Assembly (NCBI GenBank): GCA_003290165.1
Contig: QNQO01000505.1
Coordinates: forward strand, 675,364-739,363
Source: Berberis thunbergii
Taxonomy: Eukaryota; Streptophyta; Magnoliopsida; Ranunculales; Berberidaceae
Length of the DNA stretch: 64,000 nt
Direction: 5' to 3'
Made by a program: the position numbers and the translations under genes. The notes under the pieces were generated by a model, which had not been told where the DNA came from, did not search any database, and was given only the letters and a program-made list of their open reading frames with translations. Below are positions 36,024-45,889 of this stretch, piece after piece (the stretch's first letter is position 1; each line of letters starts with the position of its first letter).

Positions 36024-36035
36024 GCAACTCCCCTA
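36024..36035. repeat. Right target-site duplication of plus-strand LINE
   Basis: GCAACTCCCCTA, identical to 703-714. Confidence 0.85.
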
Positions 36036-36071
36036 TGACATATGCTATCTAGTGTAATATAAACCCCATTG

Positions 36072-36205
36072 GTCAATGACATGACAACTCAACAGTTAGA
36101 GCTTGGCGGATGGTATCACTAGGTCATGGGTTCAAACCCAGCTGGCGGCATCTTTAGTGGGTTCTGGGATCCTATAAAAACCCTGCTTGTCTTTCAAAAA
36201 AAAAA
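36072..36205 (+). mobile_element. tRNA-derived SINE
   Basis: An A-box-like TAGAGCTTGGCGGATGG near 36097 and a B-box GGTCATGGGTTCAAACCC at 36122-36139 give an RNA polymerase III promoter. An A-tract at 36196-36208 closes it. Near-identical flanks AAACCCCATTG (36061-36071) and AAACCCTATTG (36206-36216) form an 11-bp duplication with one mismatch. Confidence 0.8.
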
Positions 36206-36289
36206 AAACCCTATTGTTTCAGAACAAGTTTAGTCAAACTATTTTTGTTAAAACATCTGGCTACTCTTATTCTCAAACTCATGGGAGCC

Positions 36290-39200
36290 ATTTTGAGGCT
36301 GATATTTAATGATGGATCATACAGATGCAAGAGATTTGGATTCCGTTTCTCAAAGGAAAACACACAATAATTTTCACTTGAATCCTTTTAACCAGTTAAG
36401 ATAGAGGGTTTTGAAAAGCTTTTTGGTGGTATTTGAGTTCTTGAATCTACGACTGTTCCTTTCCTCCCATATAAGATAAAGGCAGCATTTTAGAGCAGTT
36501 CTCAGGATGAAATTTCTCAAGGATTGACCTTAGGAATTCTGGTATATCGAAACCCATTCATTAGCAGCATCTGAAACACCTCTCTGAATTTTTTTTTGTT
36601 TAGAAGACTCTGCCATATGAACCTGCTGTAGGAACATTTGAAGTATAGATGTTGCAAGTTTTCTCGACCTGTATCACAAAAGAAACATAGGGAAGGGATT
36701 TTGATAGAATCTTCCTATAGCACCGATGGTCCTGGGTGAGAAGAAAATTCTAAATCACCATCCAGCAAAACAAATTATGCTTTGGCGATATTTTTGCATC
36801 CCAGGTTCTAGTATTCCACTTGAATATTTCACCTCCTTGCACAAGGTTTTTTTGGGCTGCTTTAATAGAGAAGTTACCTGAAGGCACGCTAGTCCATACC
36901 GTTCTGTCTTTTTCTCTGAAGTCTCCCAACTCTGTTTCTTGTACTGAGTTCCATAGCTCTTTGACCTGGGGGTCAACTGTTTTTGGCAGTACAATGCCAT
37001 TAAATATTCTTACCTTGCTCACTTTTGCATCATCTGCTAGACCTGTGCCTATTATCTGGTTGTAGTTAAGTTTCCCAAACAATATGCCTACAGGGACCAA
37101 GGATCATGCCAAAAAGAACTGTCTTTCCCATCTCATATTATACATATTTCTAGGTCTTAGCAATAGTGTCTACATTTTAGAATGCTTATCCATATCCAGG
37201 AACACTCATTGGGGATGTTCATAGTCCATAGATTCAACTTCTTTAGTTTGTGAGTCCAAATCCATTGTACCCACACAGAACTGTCTCTATTACCTATTCT
37301 GACTAGGTGAGCACAACAAGTAGCCCTATTCCAAGTCTTTATGTCAATAATGCCAAGGCCTCCTTTATCCTTTGGCTTTGCAATCTTTTTCCAACCAGCT
37401 GGAGTCGCCTTCTTGCTCATCTCTGGCCCACCCCAAACGAATTTGCAGTTGATTGCTATAACTCTTTTATGACCTGTCTAGGGAGAATCATTATCCTACT
37501 CCAGTATACTTGGATTGCAAACAAAACTGAATTGACTAGAACCAACTTCCCACCATAGCTAAGGTACTTCACTTTCCAACTTTTCATTCTAGAAGTGATT
37601 CTTTCTATGAGACGGTAACAATCTGACTTTTTCAGCCTACTGGTAATCATGAGAATGCCAAGGTAGGATAGTTGGGAGTTTTGGAGGCTGAATCCTAAAT
37701 TAGTGGCTATCTCTTGGGCTTTCGCAGTGTTAACACCTCCCATCATTATATAACTCTTGCTTAGATTAGCATTAAGGTCAGATATAGAGTGAAACTTGTT
37801 CATAGTTTCCTTCACGCATTCAATTGACTGATTTGTCGACTTGGTAAACACCAAAAAATCATCAGCAAAGCACAAACTAAAAACTTGAGGGATGGAACAC
37901 TTGGGATGAAGCATTAGATTTCTCAACTCCACTTGCCTTACCAGCATTCTAGTGAAGGCCTCCATCACAATGGCAAAGAGAGTAGGAGATAAGGGATCAC
38001 CTTGTCTCAACCCTTTCTTGCCTTCCAAGAATCCAACTGGGCTGACATTGACCAACACAGAGAACATCGGAGTAGTAATGCAGGCATGTACCCACTGAGT
38101 GAAATGTTAGGGAACCCCCTCATCTCGAGGAATCTTATCACTGTATCCCATCTCACATTGTAATAGGCTTTCTGGAGGTCAATCTTCACTGCACACCTTG
38201 GACTTATGTAGCTTCTATGGTAGTTCCTGAGTAGCTCATGAACGAGCATAATGTTATCCAGAATGCTTTTGTTTCTCACAAAAGCTGCTTGGTTCATGCT
38301 AATAAGAGCTCCTATCACATTTTTCATTCTTAGAGTCAGAATCTTGGTGATGCATTTGTAGACCACATTGCAACAAGCAATTGGTCTAAAATCCATCACC
38401 ATCTTTGCATTATCTTTCTTAGGAATGAGACATAGAAATGTTGCGTTGATGCTCTTCATTAGCTTCAACTTCTTGAAAAATGGGAGACTGCTTCAGTGAA
38501 ATCCTTTCCCAGCATGCCCCAGCATTACTTTAAAAAATAAGCACTAAACCCCTTTGGTCTAGGAGCTTTTAGATCTTTCATCTTGAACAGAGCTTCTTTG
38601 ATCTCTTCCTTTGTAACTGGTTGCATGATGCTTTCATCCTATTGCTGGTTCATGATTCTATTGAAGGAGAAGCTATTTTCAAGTTGGTAAGGGTACTCCG
38701 TTTGAGGGGAAGTGCCCAGCAGCTCCTTGAAGTAGCTAACAATCTGCTCCTCAATTTCATATTTGGTTGAAGCCATTGTTCCATCTCTCTTTCTTATTTT
38801 CCTTATAATGCTATGAAATCTATTAGCTTTGATCACTCTATGGAAGTAAGGGAGGTTCTTGTCTCCAGCCTCCTTTCCCCGACCATTTCTTCTTGGATTC
38901 TTGTTGCTCTCCCATATTTCTCTATCGTCTCTCTTTCTGCTCCTGCTAGATTGGTATTCATGGGCTGCCTTTGAATCTCTGTTTGTATTACTTCCAGTTC
39001 TTCTTTGAGCTGTTTAACTTAGGCATAAAGATTTGAAAACTTCTCTTTGCTCCACCCTTTTAAGACAATTTTAAGGTCTTTCAGTTTATGCTGCAGTATG
39101 TACATTGGTGTCCCATTTACTATGTTTCTCCAACTCTTCAAAAAAAATTTGTTGAAATCGGGTTCCTTCACCCATGAGCTATAAAACCTAAAGGGAGGTG

Positions 39201-39958
39201 GTCCCCATTGGATGCCTTCATACGACTATACAGTGACTATGGTCATAAATTGGAGAGCCACTGAAATGTACCTGTGTTGGAGAATGTATCAATCCAGTCC
39301 TTATTGACTAGCCATCTATCAAACTTAGATAGAATTCTCCTACTGTCTGTATTCCTGTTGGACCAAGTGAAATAGTCACCTGTGGATTTGAGGTCCTGGA
39401 AATCCTATTGTTGCATACAATTCTTCAGTTCCTCTGTGTCTCTGTTGGTGACTTGAGCTCCACCCAATTTCTCACTACAGTTGGCAATGTAATTCATATC
39501 TCCTGCAATGGCCCAAGGCCCTGTGGTTGTGCTAGCTATAGTAGTTATTTCACTCCAAAGTGGGTCTCTAGCATTCATCTGATTATTGGCATAAACCATT
39601 GTAAGAAAGATGACATTATTGTCTATGAGAAATTTCACTTGGAGATGTATAGATTTATCAGTTTTCCTAATAGTTGTGACCTTACAATCCTAGGGGTTCC
39701 ACATGATGATTATTCTTCCATATGGAGCCTGATCAAGGTTTTCATCATAATCCAAGTGAGGGTTGATTCTATTCTTCACCTCACAAATCTTATCTCTATC
39801 AACTTTGGTCTCTAGAAGGCCAATAAGTTTCACTTTGTTTTTCAAAATGAATTCATTAACTCCATTCTACTTAATGGGTCATTAAGACCCCTGATGTTCC
39901 AGAATGCTATAGAGGCCATCAAGACCCCTGATGTTCCAGAATGCTATAGAGGCCATCA
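36290..39958 (-). pseudogene. LINE ORF2: endonuclease, RT, zf-RVT (degenerate)
   Basis: Begins MASIAFWNIRGL at 39958, the endonuclease start; 39638-39405 gives FLTMVYANN then AIAGDMNYIA, the family's catalytic Asn/Asp block. RT blocks are NATFLCLIPKKDNAKMVMDF (38468-38007), then QGDPLSPTLFAIVMEAF and the active site FADD at 37869-37858. The tail includes WKKIAKPKDKGGLGI and a CFFCDTGRENLQHLYFKC zinc-finger block near 36680. A frame change joins 38007 and 38067. A 37-bp tandem duplication sits at the very start. It resembles the plus-strand LINE in type but is a different copy. Confidence 0.85.
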
Positions 39959-40310
39959 AGACCTACGCTTTCCCCTTCTAGTTTTATTCTTCCCTGGACT
40001 ATTATCAAAAGAAGGGGTGCTTTGAACTTTTGCATTACTTCTTGTATTGATAGATGGGGTATACGGGTCTTTAACTGTAGGGAAAATGTTACCTGGCTCT
40101 GGTTCATCCTCTTGTTCGTTCTTGTCCTCATATCCTTCTCTACTATCCCAGAAAGTACCTCTTGGGATGTCATCAGTTGTGATTGTTGGTTGCTCACCGA
40201 TTCATTCTATTTCACCTTCTTCTGGAAGAGTCTTATTGCTGGAGTTCACCGCATCCATTTTTATTGTCTCTTCATCTTCCCTGTTCTGGACTCTCAGACT
40301 TTGAGTCATT

Positions 40311-41621
40311 TCAGCTATCTGGCCTTCCTCTACTTCTTGTTTGTTCATTTGTTGCTTCCTTTTGAGACGTTTTGTTGCTGTTATCATCCCCATTAGTTTG
40401 GTTGTTGATTCCCTCCTTATCATTCTGCTTCTTCTTAACATGAGTGTTATTTATAGCCCCAATTCCATTGTTCCTTAGGGATTCCTTATCTTCTATCTCT
40501 ACAGTGGTTCCCTCTGGATTCTCTTCATCCTCTACTACTTCTAGGATACTAAAAGCATTTTGTTGTCTATGCCTTGTTGTCTCATTGCCTTTGTTCTGGT
40601 TTCTTCTTCTTCTAGAGTTCCTGTTAGCTTCTTCCCAACCATCTTCCTTCTTATTCTCCGCCCCCACTTTTTCAGTATTCTGACTCTTAGGGAGGTTCCT
40701 GTTCTCAAAGCTTTTCCTTCTGTTAAAAATTCTGCTCTTCTTGATCAGCACCTTCTCTGTCACATCTTCCATGCATTTCCCTTTTAGATGGCCAAAGGAG
40801 CAGCATTCCGGACACAATTGAGGTTTCCATGGGTAGTCAAGGACAACCTCTTTAACATCCCCTTCACATTGACCCACGTCAAGTTTCATCTTCTCTAGGA
40901 GTTCCTTATCTGCTTTAACCTCTACGCATATAGTTGCATATGTGAGTATTGTTCTTGTGGCAATTGCTCTGTAAAATCGAACCGGTTTGCCTACCATGCT
41001 ACCAATGTAGCTTAACCCTTCCTTTGTCCATATGCATGTAGGGACATTATACATATGGATCCATACAGGTATAGTAGTTCTCTCCTTCTTTAAGCAATTT
41101 AGTTCTTCTTTCCATGGTTTAGTCACCATTAGCTTGTCTCTGATCTTAAAAGGACATGTTTTTAAGGCTACATCTCTGTCTTCTTGGTTTGTAAATTTTA
41201 ATAACAAATACTCTCCATTGGATGTGACTTCTATTGAACCTTTCGGCCTCCATCTTTTTTCCACAACAATCTTGACCTGGCTGAACGGAGGTGGATTCTC
41301 TAGAAACATACCCCCCAGTTGGTCCACCCGGATCAGCTTGGCCTTTTCTCGAATATCTTGGGGAGAGACAAGAACTCCTTTCAATAAAAGATCTGGGTAA
41401 TGAATAGGATTTTCTTCTTCATTGTTGTATGCTCCTCCTCCAAAAATGTGACTCCATAGATTTCGTTGCTTCACTGGAATGGTTTGGTTAGGAGGGTTTG
41501 AAGTAAGGTTTAGGTTCTCCGTGTTTGAGGGTTCATGGGATTGCTCTTGGTTTAGTACACTAGAATTTGGAGACACTAGGATCTCAGATAAATTTAGCTT
41601 TTGTTGATGAAGGTTTTTCAT
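40311..41621 (-). CDS. LINE ORF1 protein, 436 codons, open
   Basis: One uninterrupted frame. The middle holds a DUF4283-type region (about residues 85-215; GEYLLLKFTNQEDRDVALKT, then TTIPVWIHMYNVP, the usual 'pVWvrl.nlP' block). A zinc knuckle CPECCSFGHLKGKC follows at about residues 273-286. The C-terminal third is Lys/Asn/Glu-rich and probably disordered, typical of plant L1-type ORF1, an RNA-binding chaperone. The start is the first Met; the upstream stretch is an apparent 5' UTR. The open state contrasts with the broken ORF2. Confidence 0.78.
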   Translation of the reverse strand: MKNLHQQKLNLSEILVSPNSSVLNQEQSHEPSNTENLNLTSNPPNQTIPVKQRNLWSHIFGGGAYNNEEENPIHYPDLLLKGVLVSPQDIREKAKLIRVDQLGGMFLENPPPFSQVKIVVEKRWRPKGSIEVTSNGEYLLLKFTNQEDRDVALKTCPFKIRDKLMVTKPWKEELNCLKKERTTIPVWIHMYNVPTCIWTKEGLSYIGSMVGKPVRFYRAIATRTILTYATICVEVKADKELLEKMKLDVGQCEGDVKEVVLDYPWKPQLCPECCSFGHLKGKCMEDVTEKVLIKKSRIFNRRKSFENRNLPKSQNTEKVGAENKKEDGWEEANRNSRRRRNQNKGNETTRHRQQNAFSILEVVEDEENPEGTTVEIEDKESLRNNGIGAINNTHVKKKQNDKEGINNQTNGDDNSNKTSQKEATNEQTRSRGRPDS

Positions 41622-41640
41622 TTAGTTACGAAAAATGGAA

Positions 41641-41887
41641 GGGGCATCATGAATTTTATGAGATAATCAGAAGAGCTTCATCATTTGGAAGTGACTATTT
41701 GAGAATCCTCTTACAGTCTTTGCCATGAAGACTCGCAACACTCCTTTCCCTTCTTTCTCTAAATCAAAAAATCCCTCATTTTACTAGAGTCTTCTACCAG
41801 CTCTATAAATCTACCGTAATACTCGGAACGCTCCCCAAATTCCTTAAGGTTTTTTAAAAATATATCAGTAAGTGGAAGCTCTGATAA
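41641..41887. other. LINE 5' UTR or junction
   Basis: No coding block. The LINE's 5' boundary and any target duplication could not be fixed here. Confidence 0.35.
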
Positions 41888-42490
41888 ATGTGGAGGAGGA
41901 TGATACATTTATGTGTCGTCTACAAGGAGAGGGAGCGAAGAAGACTTTGGAAAAGGCGTGGCTTTCATTACGAAAGCATCGCAATGTGGATTTTTACCGG
42001 TTTGGTAAAAAACTGTCTTGTTTCCTTTTTTCAGAACCAGGGAGTTGATGCTCTGAGTCAACGTTATTTACTACTTGCTACTATGGCCGTGGAGGTTGTA
42101 GCATTTGAAAAACCGTCTAAGAGAAATATGTGGACGACGCTTACTTCTGTGATATATGAGTTGCATGCACACATGGTGGTGACATTTTCTACATGATGGG
42201 TTCGTTCTTGTTTCGAGGAAACACACTTTGTCTACCGGCTTAGGGAGAAGGTTATTTCTGAGCTACATGGTGGTGGTAGGAGTGGAAATTTTGGCCGAGA
42301 TAAGACCTTTACGCTGGTCGAGAATCGTTATTATCGGCCTAAGATGCGACGGGATGTTTACAAGGTGGTGGACAGGTGTTTTATTTGGCAGACTCCGGTG
42401 GGGCAATCACAAAACACGGGACTATACACTCCGTTGCCAATACCAAATGCTCCCTTCTCGGTCTCATCATCAACCACTTTTGTAGTTGAA
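41888..42490 (+). pseudogene. Ty3/gypsy fragment: end of RNase H and integrase zinc-binding domain
   Basis: Near 42040 the text NQGVDALSQRYLLLATM matches the DALSRR..LL motif that ends gypsy RNase H. Then at 42228-42420 comes ELHGGGRSGNFGRDKTF and RYYRPKMRRDVYKVV, the integrase H-H-C-C region (the CxxC is CFIWQTP here, so one Cys is missing). The downstream catalytic integrase core and any LTRs are absent. A frame change lies near 42200. Confidence 0.75.
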
Positions 42491-43092
42491 ATATCGTAAG
42501 TAGTCAACTCTCCCGAAGTCTCTGGTGTATTTGATAACCTCGCTTGCTTGAAGGTACTGTCTGCTGAAAGTCTCTAGCGGTCTACATGAAGCTCTTTATT
42601 CTAGTGGGATTGAGGAAAGAAGATAGGTATGAATTAATGCTCATCTTGAAGCAAGATGCACTTATCCCCTAGGATAAGTAGCTCGACCATAGAAAGAGGG
42701 TCCCAAGGTGAATGGCATCAGGAGTAAAGGCAGATATCTATCTGTTATCCATTGGATGCCTTCAATGCCAGGGTAAACGCTAGGGGGGGCAATAAAGCTT
42801 GACATTAAACATATGCGGGCTTTAGTAATCTTTAGATGCTCATTGCGACCAAACAAAAAGGGATCAAAAGGTAAGGCAAAAAAAAGAGGAAAAAGCCTTA
42901 AAAATGAGGTAAGCCCTCTACTCCAATAATACGACTACCGTCCCTTCCATGGCTTTCATCCTCGGGCATCATTTCGACGCTTCCTTGAATTTCCTTATTC
43001 CATCCAGGGGTTCTTGTAAGGTAGTTCAATGTTACCGCCTGGGTGACAGGGAAAGCAGCTGATCAATGACTTTCCTTCATTTGTAACCACAT
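42491..43092. other. Unrecognised segment left of the plastid block
   Basis: No plant gene was seen. Composition and phrasing (GTCCCAAGGTGAATGGCATC, CTTATCCCCTAGGATAAG) are unlike the AT-rich flanks. It could be mitochondrial DNA that already carried the plastid segment, but I have no direct match. Confidence 0.3.
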
Positions 43093-43338
43093 CGATAAAA
43101 CACAAAAAATTTCTTGGTTTCAACTCTGCGACATCGAAGGAATAGGAAGGGGCGATATAGAACTATTTTAAAATGGATCAGTCGACCCGGTCAACGAATC
43201 TATTCCAATTATGAAAAAATTCCCCGGATTTTTGGAGGAATAGGTATTGTTGTTCTTTCTACCTCTCGAGGTATAATGACATACCAAGAGGCTCAACTAG
43301 AAGGAATTGGAGGAGAAATTTTGTGTTATATATGGTAA
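43093..43338 (+). pseudogene. rps8: rps8, 3' part (plastid ribosomal protein S8)
   Basis: The C-terminal half reads without a stop: [18 protein letters not shown], then [18 protein letters not shown] and the ending GGEILCYIW with TAA at 43336-43338. These are the conserved blocks of plastid S8, a small-subunit rRNA-binding protein. The N-terminal part is missing; the left junction with unrelated sequence is near 43093. It has no start of its own and no plastid promoter. Confidence 0.88.
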
Positions 43339-43471
43339 TCCTTCTAGTATCCAAATTTAAATTGAATCTGCAACTTCCTATTTGTTTTGTGAAGGAAAGA
43401 AAAAGGACGAGTTGTCTAATATCATTCTTATTTTTTTAGCTTTAGTTGATACTTAAAGAGGTTTATCTAGA

Positions 43472-43681
43472 ATGAAAGATGAAAAATGGATCTTAGAAGG
43501 ACTTGTAGTGGAATCACTTCGCAATGGTATGTTTTGAGTTTGTTTAGATAATGACGATCTGATCCTAGGTTATATTTCTGGAAAGATACGACATAGTTAT
43601 ATACGAATACTACCAGGCGATAGAGTCAAAATTGAAGTAAGTCGTTATGATTCAACCCGGGGGCACAAATTTTTAGAATAG
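43472..43681 (+). pseudogene. infA: infA (plastid translation initiation factor IF-1), broken
   Basis: ATG at 43472 opens MKDEKWILEGLVVESLRNGM, but codon 22 is TGA. The frame then continues [20 protein letters not shown] and [16 protein letters not shown], the OB-fold of IF-1. It ends early at KFLE with TAG, shorter than the usual 77-residue protein. infA is often lost from plastomes, so the stop could predate transfer. Confidence 0.85.
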
Positions 43682-43825
43682 ACCCTAAACCCCGCAACAA
43701 AGATTTGAATGATTAATTGGATTTATCAATCCTCCTTTCGTTGGGATACAATTTGAGGTTCAAAATTTCAAGAGATTTTTTTTTCTAGAGTTTTGTAAAT
43801 TTATTAAGGTAAGGAAAAACAAATT

Positions 43826-43938
43826 ATGAAAAAAGAGCCTCTGTTCGTAAAATTTGGGGAAAATGTCGACTGATCAGTAGACGGGGACGAATTATAGTAA
43901 TTTGCTCCAACCCTAGGCATAAACAGAGACAGTGATAA
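43826..43938 (+). pseudogene. rpl36: rpl36 (plastid ribosomal protein L36), frameshifted
   Basis: The order of the normal 37-codon gene is visible: ATGAAAA..AGAGCCTCTGTTCG, ACGGGGACGAATTATAG and CATAAACAGAGACAG. One base is missing in the first A-run, which puts the reading out of frame. In the original frame the third-last codon region has become TGA at 43933-43935. A zinc-binding Cys codon region (AAATTTGGGGAAAA) is also altered. Confidence 0.85.
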
Positions 43939-44057
43939 TATTTCTAAAAAAAAGGACTCTACAACATACCCAATGCACAAATAAAATAAAAGATTTGTTT
44001 TGACACGAAATGCATATATCCATATATCTCTGACTCATTTTTATGAGATGATAAAAC

Positions 44058-44498
44058 ATGGCAAAACCTATATCAAGAACTAGTTTACGTAACTATGTAC
44101 GTTTTATTCCACGAAAAAATCCGCGTTTTAATTCACGGAAAAGTAGTCTTCGAATATCCAACGGGGTAATAAATATTCAAGCAAGTTTCAACAATACCAT
44201 TGTAACGGTTACATATGCCCAGGGACAGGTGGTTTCATGGTCCTCCGTCGATACTTGTGGATTCAGAGGCCCAAGAAGAGGGACGCCCTTTGCTGCGCAA
44301 ACTGCGACAACAAATGCTATTAGTATAGTAATCGATCAGGGTATGCAAGAAGCAGACGTTAGAATAAAAGGTCCCGGTCTCGGACGAGATTCTGCATTAC
44401 GAGTCATTCGGAGAAGTGGAATACGGCCAAATTGCGTCATGGACGTAACCCCTCTACCACATAATGGATGCAGACCTCCAAAAAAAAGGCGCGTATAA
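44058..44498 (+). CDS. rps11: rps11 (plastid ribosomal protein S11), open frame in nuclear copy
   Basis: 146 codons with no stop: [14 protein letters not shown] start, [36 protein letters not shown], then [19 protein letters not shown] and the ending [13 protein letters not shown]. All are signature blocks of plastid S11. It is slightly longer than the usual 138 residues, from an N-terminal insertion. Neighbours are broken and there is no nuclear promoter or transit peptide in sight, so it is most likely an undamaged passenger, not a working nuclear gene. Confidence 0.8.
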   Translation: MAKPISRTSLRNYVRFIPRKNPRFNSRKSSLRISNGVINIQASFNNTIVTVTYAQGQVVSWSSVDTCGFRGPRRGTPFAAQTATTNAISIVIDQGMQEADVRIKGPGLGRDSALRVIRRSGIRPNCVMDVTPLPHNGCRPPKKRRV

Positions 44499-44526
44499 AT
44501 TGTAAAAATCTAAAACAGGAGGATTA

Positions 44527-45530
44527 ATGAAAAAAGACGAAGTGAAGCGAATAGAACACATTGTCCAATGGAGTTGTATTTCTACAAAGGAGATTAGCCA
44601 ACATTATAAATATGAGCGTTTTGTTATGTGTCCGCTTCGGGAAGTTCAAGCCGAGACGATTGCCATTTCGCTACGAAAGACTTTGCTTAGCTAAGTGGAA
44701 GGAATATGTATTACTCACGTAAATGTAATAGCTAGCATCACACTACATCTATGACTTTAGTAGAATAGTCGGTGTTAAAGAATCGATAGCAAAACTTTTA
44801 ACGAATTTGCAACAAATTGTCTTGAAAAGTTCTACCGACAGTAATAGTGATAGTGGTAGTGATATTTTCGACGCATCTATTTGTGTCAAGGGTCCTAGAC
44901 ACATAACTTCTAAAGACATCATCTCATCGCCTTCGTTGGATATTGTTGATGATACACAACATATAGCTACACTGGCGCTCCCAATCGAGTTGTGTCTTGA
45001 ATTAAAAATCGAGAAGATTAGGGGATCGTGTCTAAGGAGAGAAGATCGACTGCCAAGAAAAGGTTTTCCTATAATTCCATTATACTTGCCAATTAGAAAG
45101 ATTAATTATTCGATTAAGTCCTTTGGGGAAACACTAGAGATACTTACTCTCGAAATATGGACGAATGGAAGTTATACACCCAAAAAAGCACTTTGGGAAG
45201 CCTGCCGCAATTTGGTTAATTTAACTTCTATCTTTTTCAATAACGAGAATCATAACATCTCTCTAACGCAGACTAATAAATGCTTTCGTTTCTCACAAAC
45301 CCTACTCTCCTCAAAAGGCGGCTGAACTAAGAATTATTGCCATGAAATTACAAATGATTTTTGTAGAGCAATTGCATTTAGATCCCACGACCCTTGAGTC
45401 CCTCCAAAGGGCGAAAATACTGACATTATTTGATCTTTTTCATAAAAGTACTAAAGAGCTTATGAAAATTGCTAAAATAAAAGATGTAAATAAAATAGTG
45501 GCCATTCTTCAAAAATGGAATATTATATAA
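44527..45530 (+). pseudogene. rpoA: rpoA (plastid RNA polymerase alpha subunit), divergent and broken
   Basis: Starts MKKDEVKRIEHIVQWSC and stops at TAG near 44692. Open again at 44807-45325: SDIFDASICVKGPRHIT, IVDDTQHIATL and LEIWTNGSYTPKKALWEA, the alpha-subunit assembly blocks. The C-terminal domain reads at 45342-45530 (LDPTTLESLQRAKILTLFDL). There are at least two frame breaks. The sequence differs from typical angiosperm rpoA far more than its neighbours rps8 or rps11 differ from theirs, implying a fast-evolving source gene. Confidence 0.82.
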
Positions 45531-45677
45531 TTGATTTACCGAAGAATAAATTAGAATAACCTTTCAAGATGAAATACATTGATGCAGAACAAAATTCTAT
45601 TGAATAGACCTATGCCTATGTATCTAGGGAATAGTCACTTCAAAGTGAATCCTACCTAGATACACAGGTTGTGGTAT

Positions 45678-45889
45678 TTATTTCATGGTCGAATCAATTT
45701 GAAAAAGACCTAAAGTTAGAGATTTATCAATAGGTAATGTTGCTCCAATACCCAGCCAAAGAACTAATGCGGTACCAATTAAAAAGACGGTTGTAGCTAC
45801 TGGACGACGAAACGAGTTTTGGAATTTATTAACATTCTCCAAAAAATGTATCGTTAATAATCCGGCTGGTACTGGAACCACCTTAGTAA
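45678..45889 (-). pseudogene. petD: petD, 3' end (cytochrome b6f subunit IV)
   Basis: The minus strand reads [20 protein letters not shown], then [12 protein letters not shown] and [13 protein letters not shown], the C-terminal membrane helix of subunit IV. The normal TAA after LGLF has become CAA, so the frame runs seven residues further to MK and stop. It is cut at about 45889 by the edge of the plastid block. Its convergent orientation to rpoA is as in plastomes. Confidence 0.88.

Larger units (their letters stand above)
36217..41640 (-). mobile_element. Second L1-type LINE, minus strand
   Basis: Minus-strand order is ORF1 (41621-40311), ORF2 endonuclease (about 39958-39400), RT (38468-37456) and zf-RVT tail (37100-36290). 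Neither end has a confirmed target duplication; the 3' end probably lies near the SINE and the 5' end in 41640-41880. The coordinates are therefore limits of recognisable sequence. ORF2 is broken in many places, while ORF1 is fully open. Confidence 0.8.
43093..45889 (+). other. Nuclear copy of plastid DNA (rps8 to petD)
   Basis: Gene order rps8-infA-rpl36-rps11-rpoA on one strand and petD on the other is the standard angiosperm plastome order, inverted as a block. Several genes carry stops or frameshifts, and both ends are cut inside genes (rps8 left, petD right). So it is a transferred, decaying copy, not plastome sequence. The host nuclear context is shown by LINE/gypsy on the left and the lipase gene on the right. 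Confidence 0.9.

Noticed and set aside
36090..36145. Possible tRNA gene from A and B box matches
   Set aside because: No cloverleaf can be completed, and it has an A-tail and target duplication; it is a tRNA-derived SINE.
43472..43938. infA and rpl36 as functional genes
   Set aside because: infA has an in-frame TGA and a shortened end; rpl36 has a one-base deletion and a TGA near its end.
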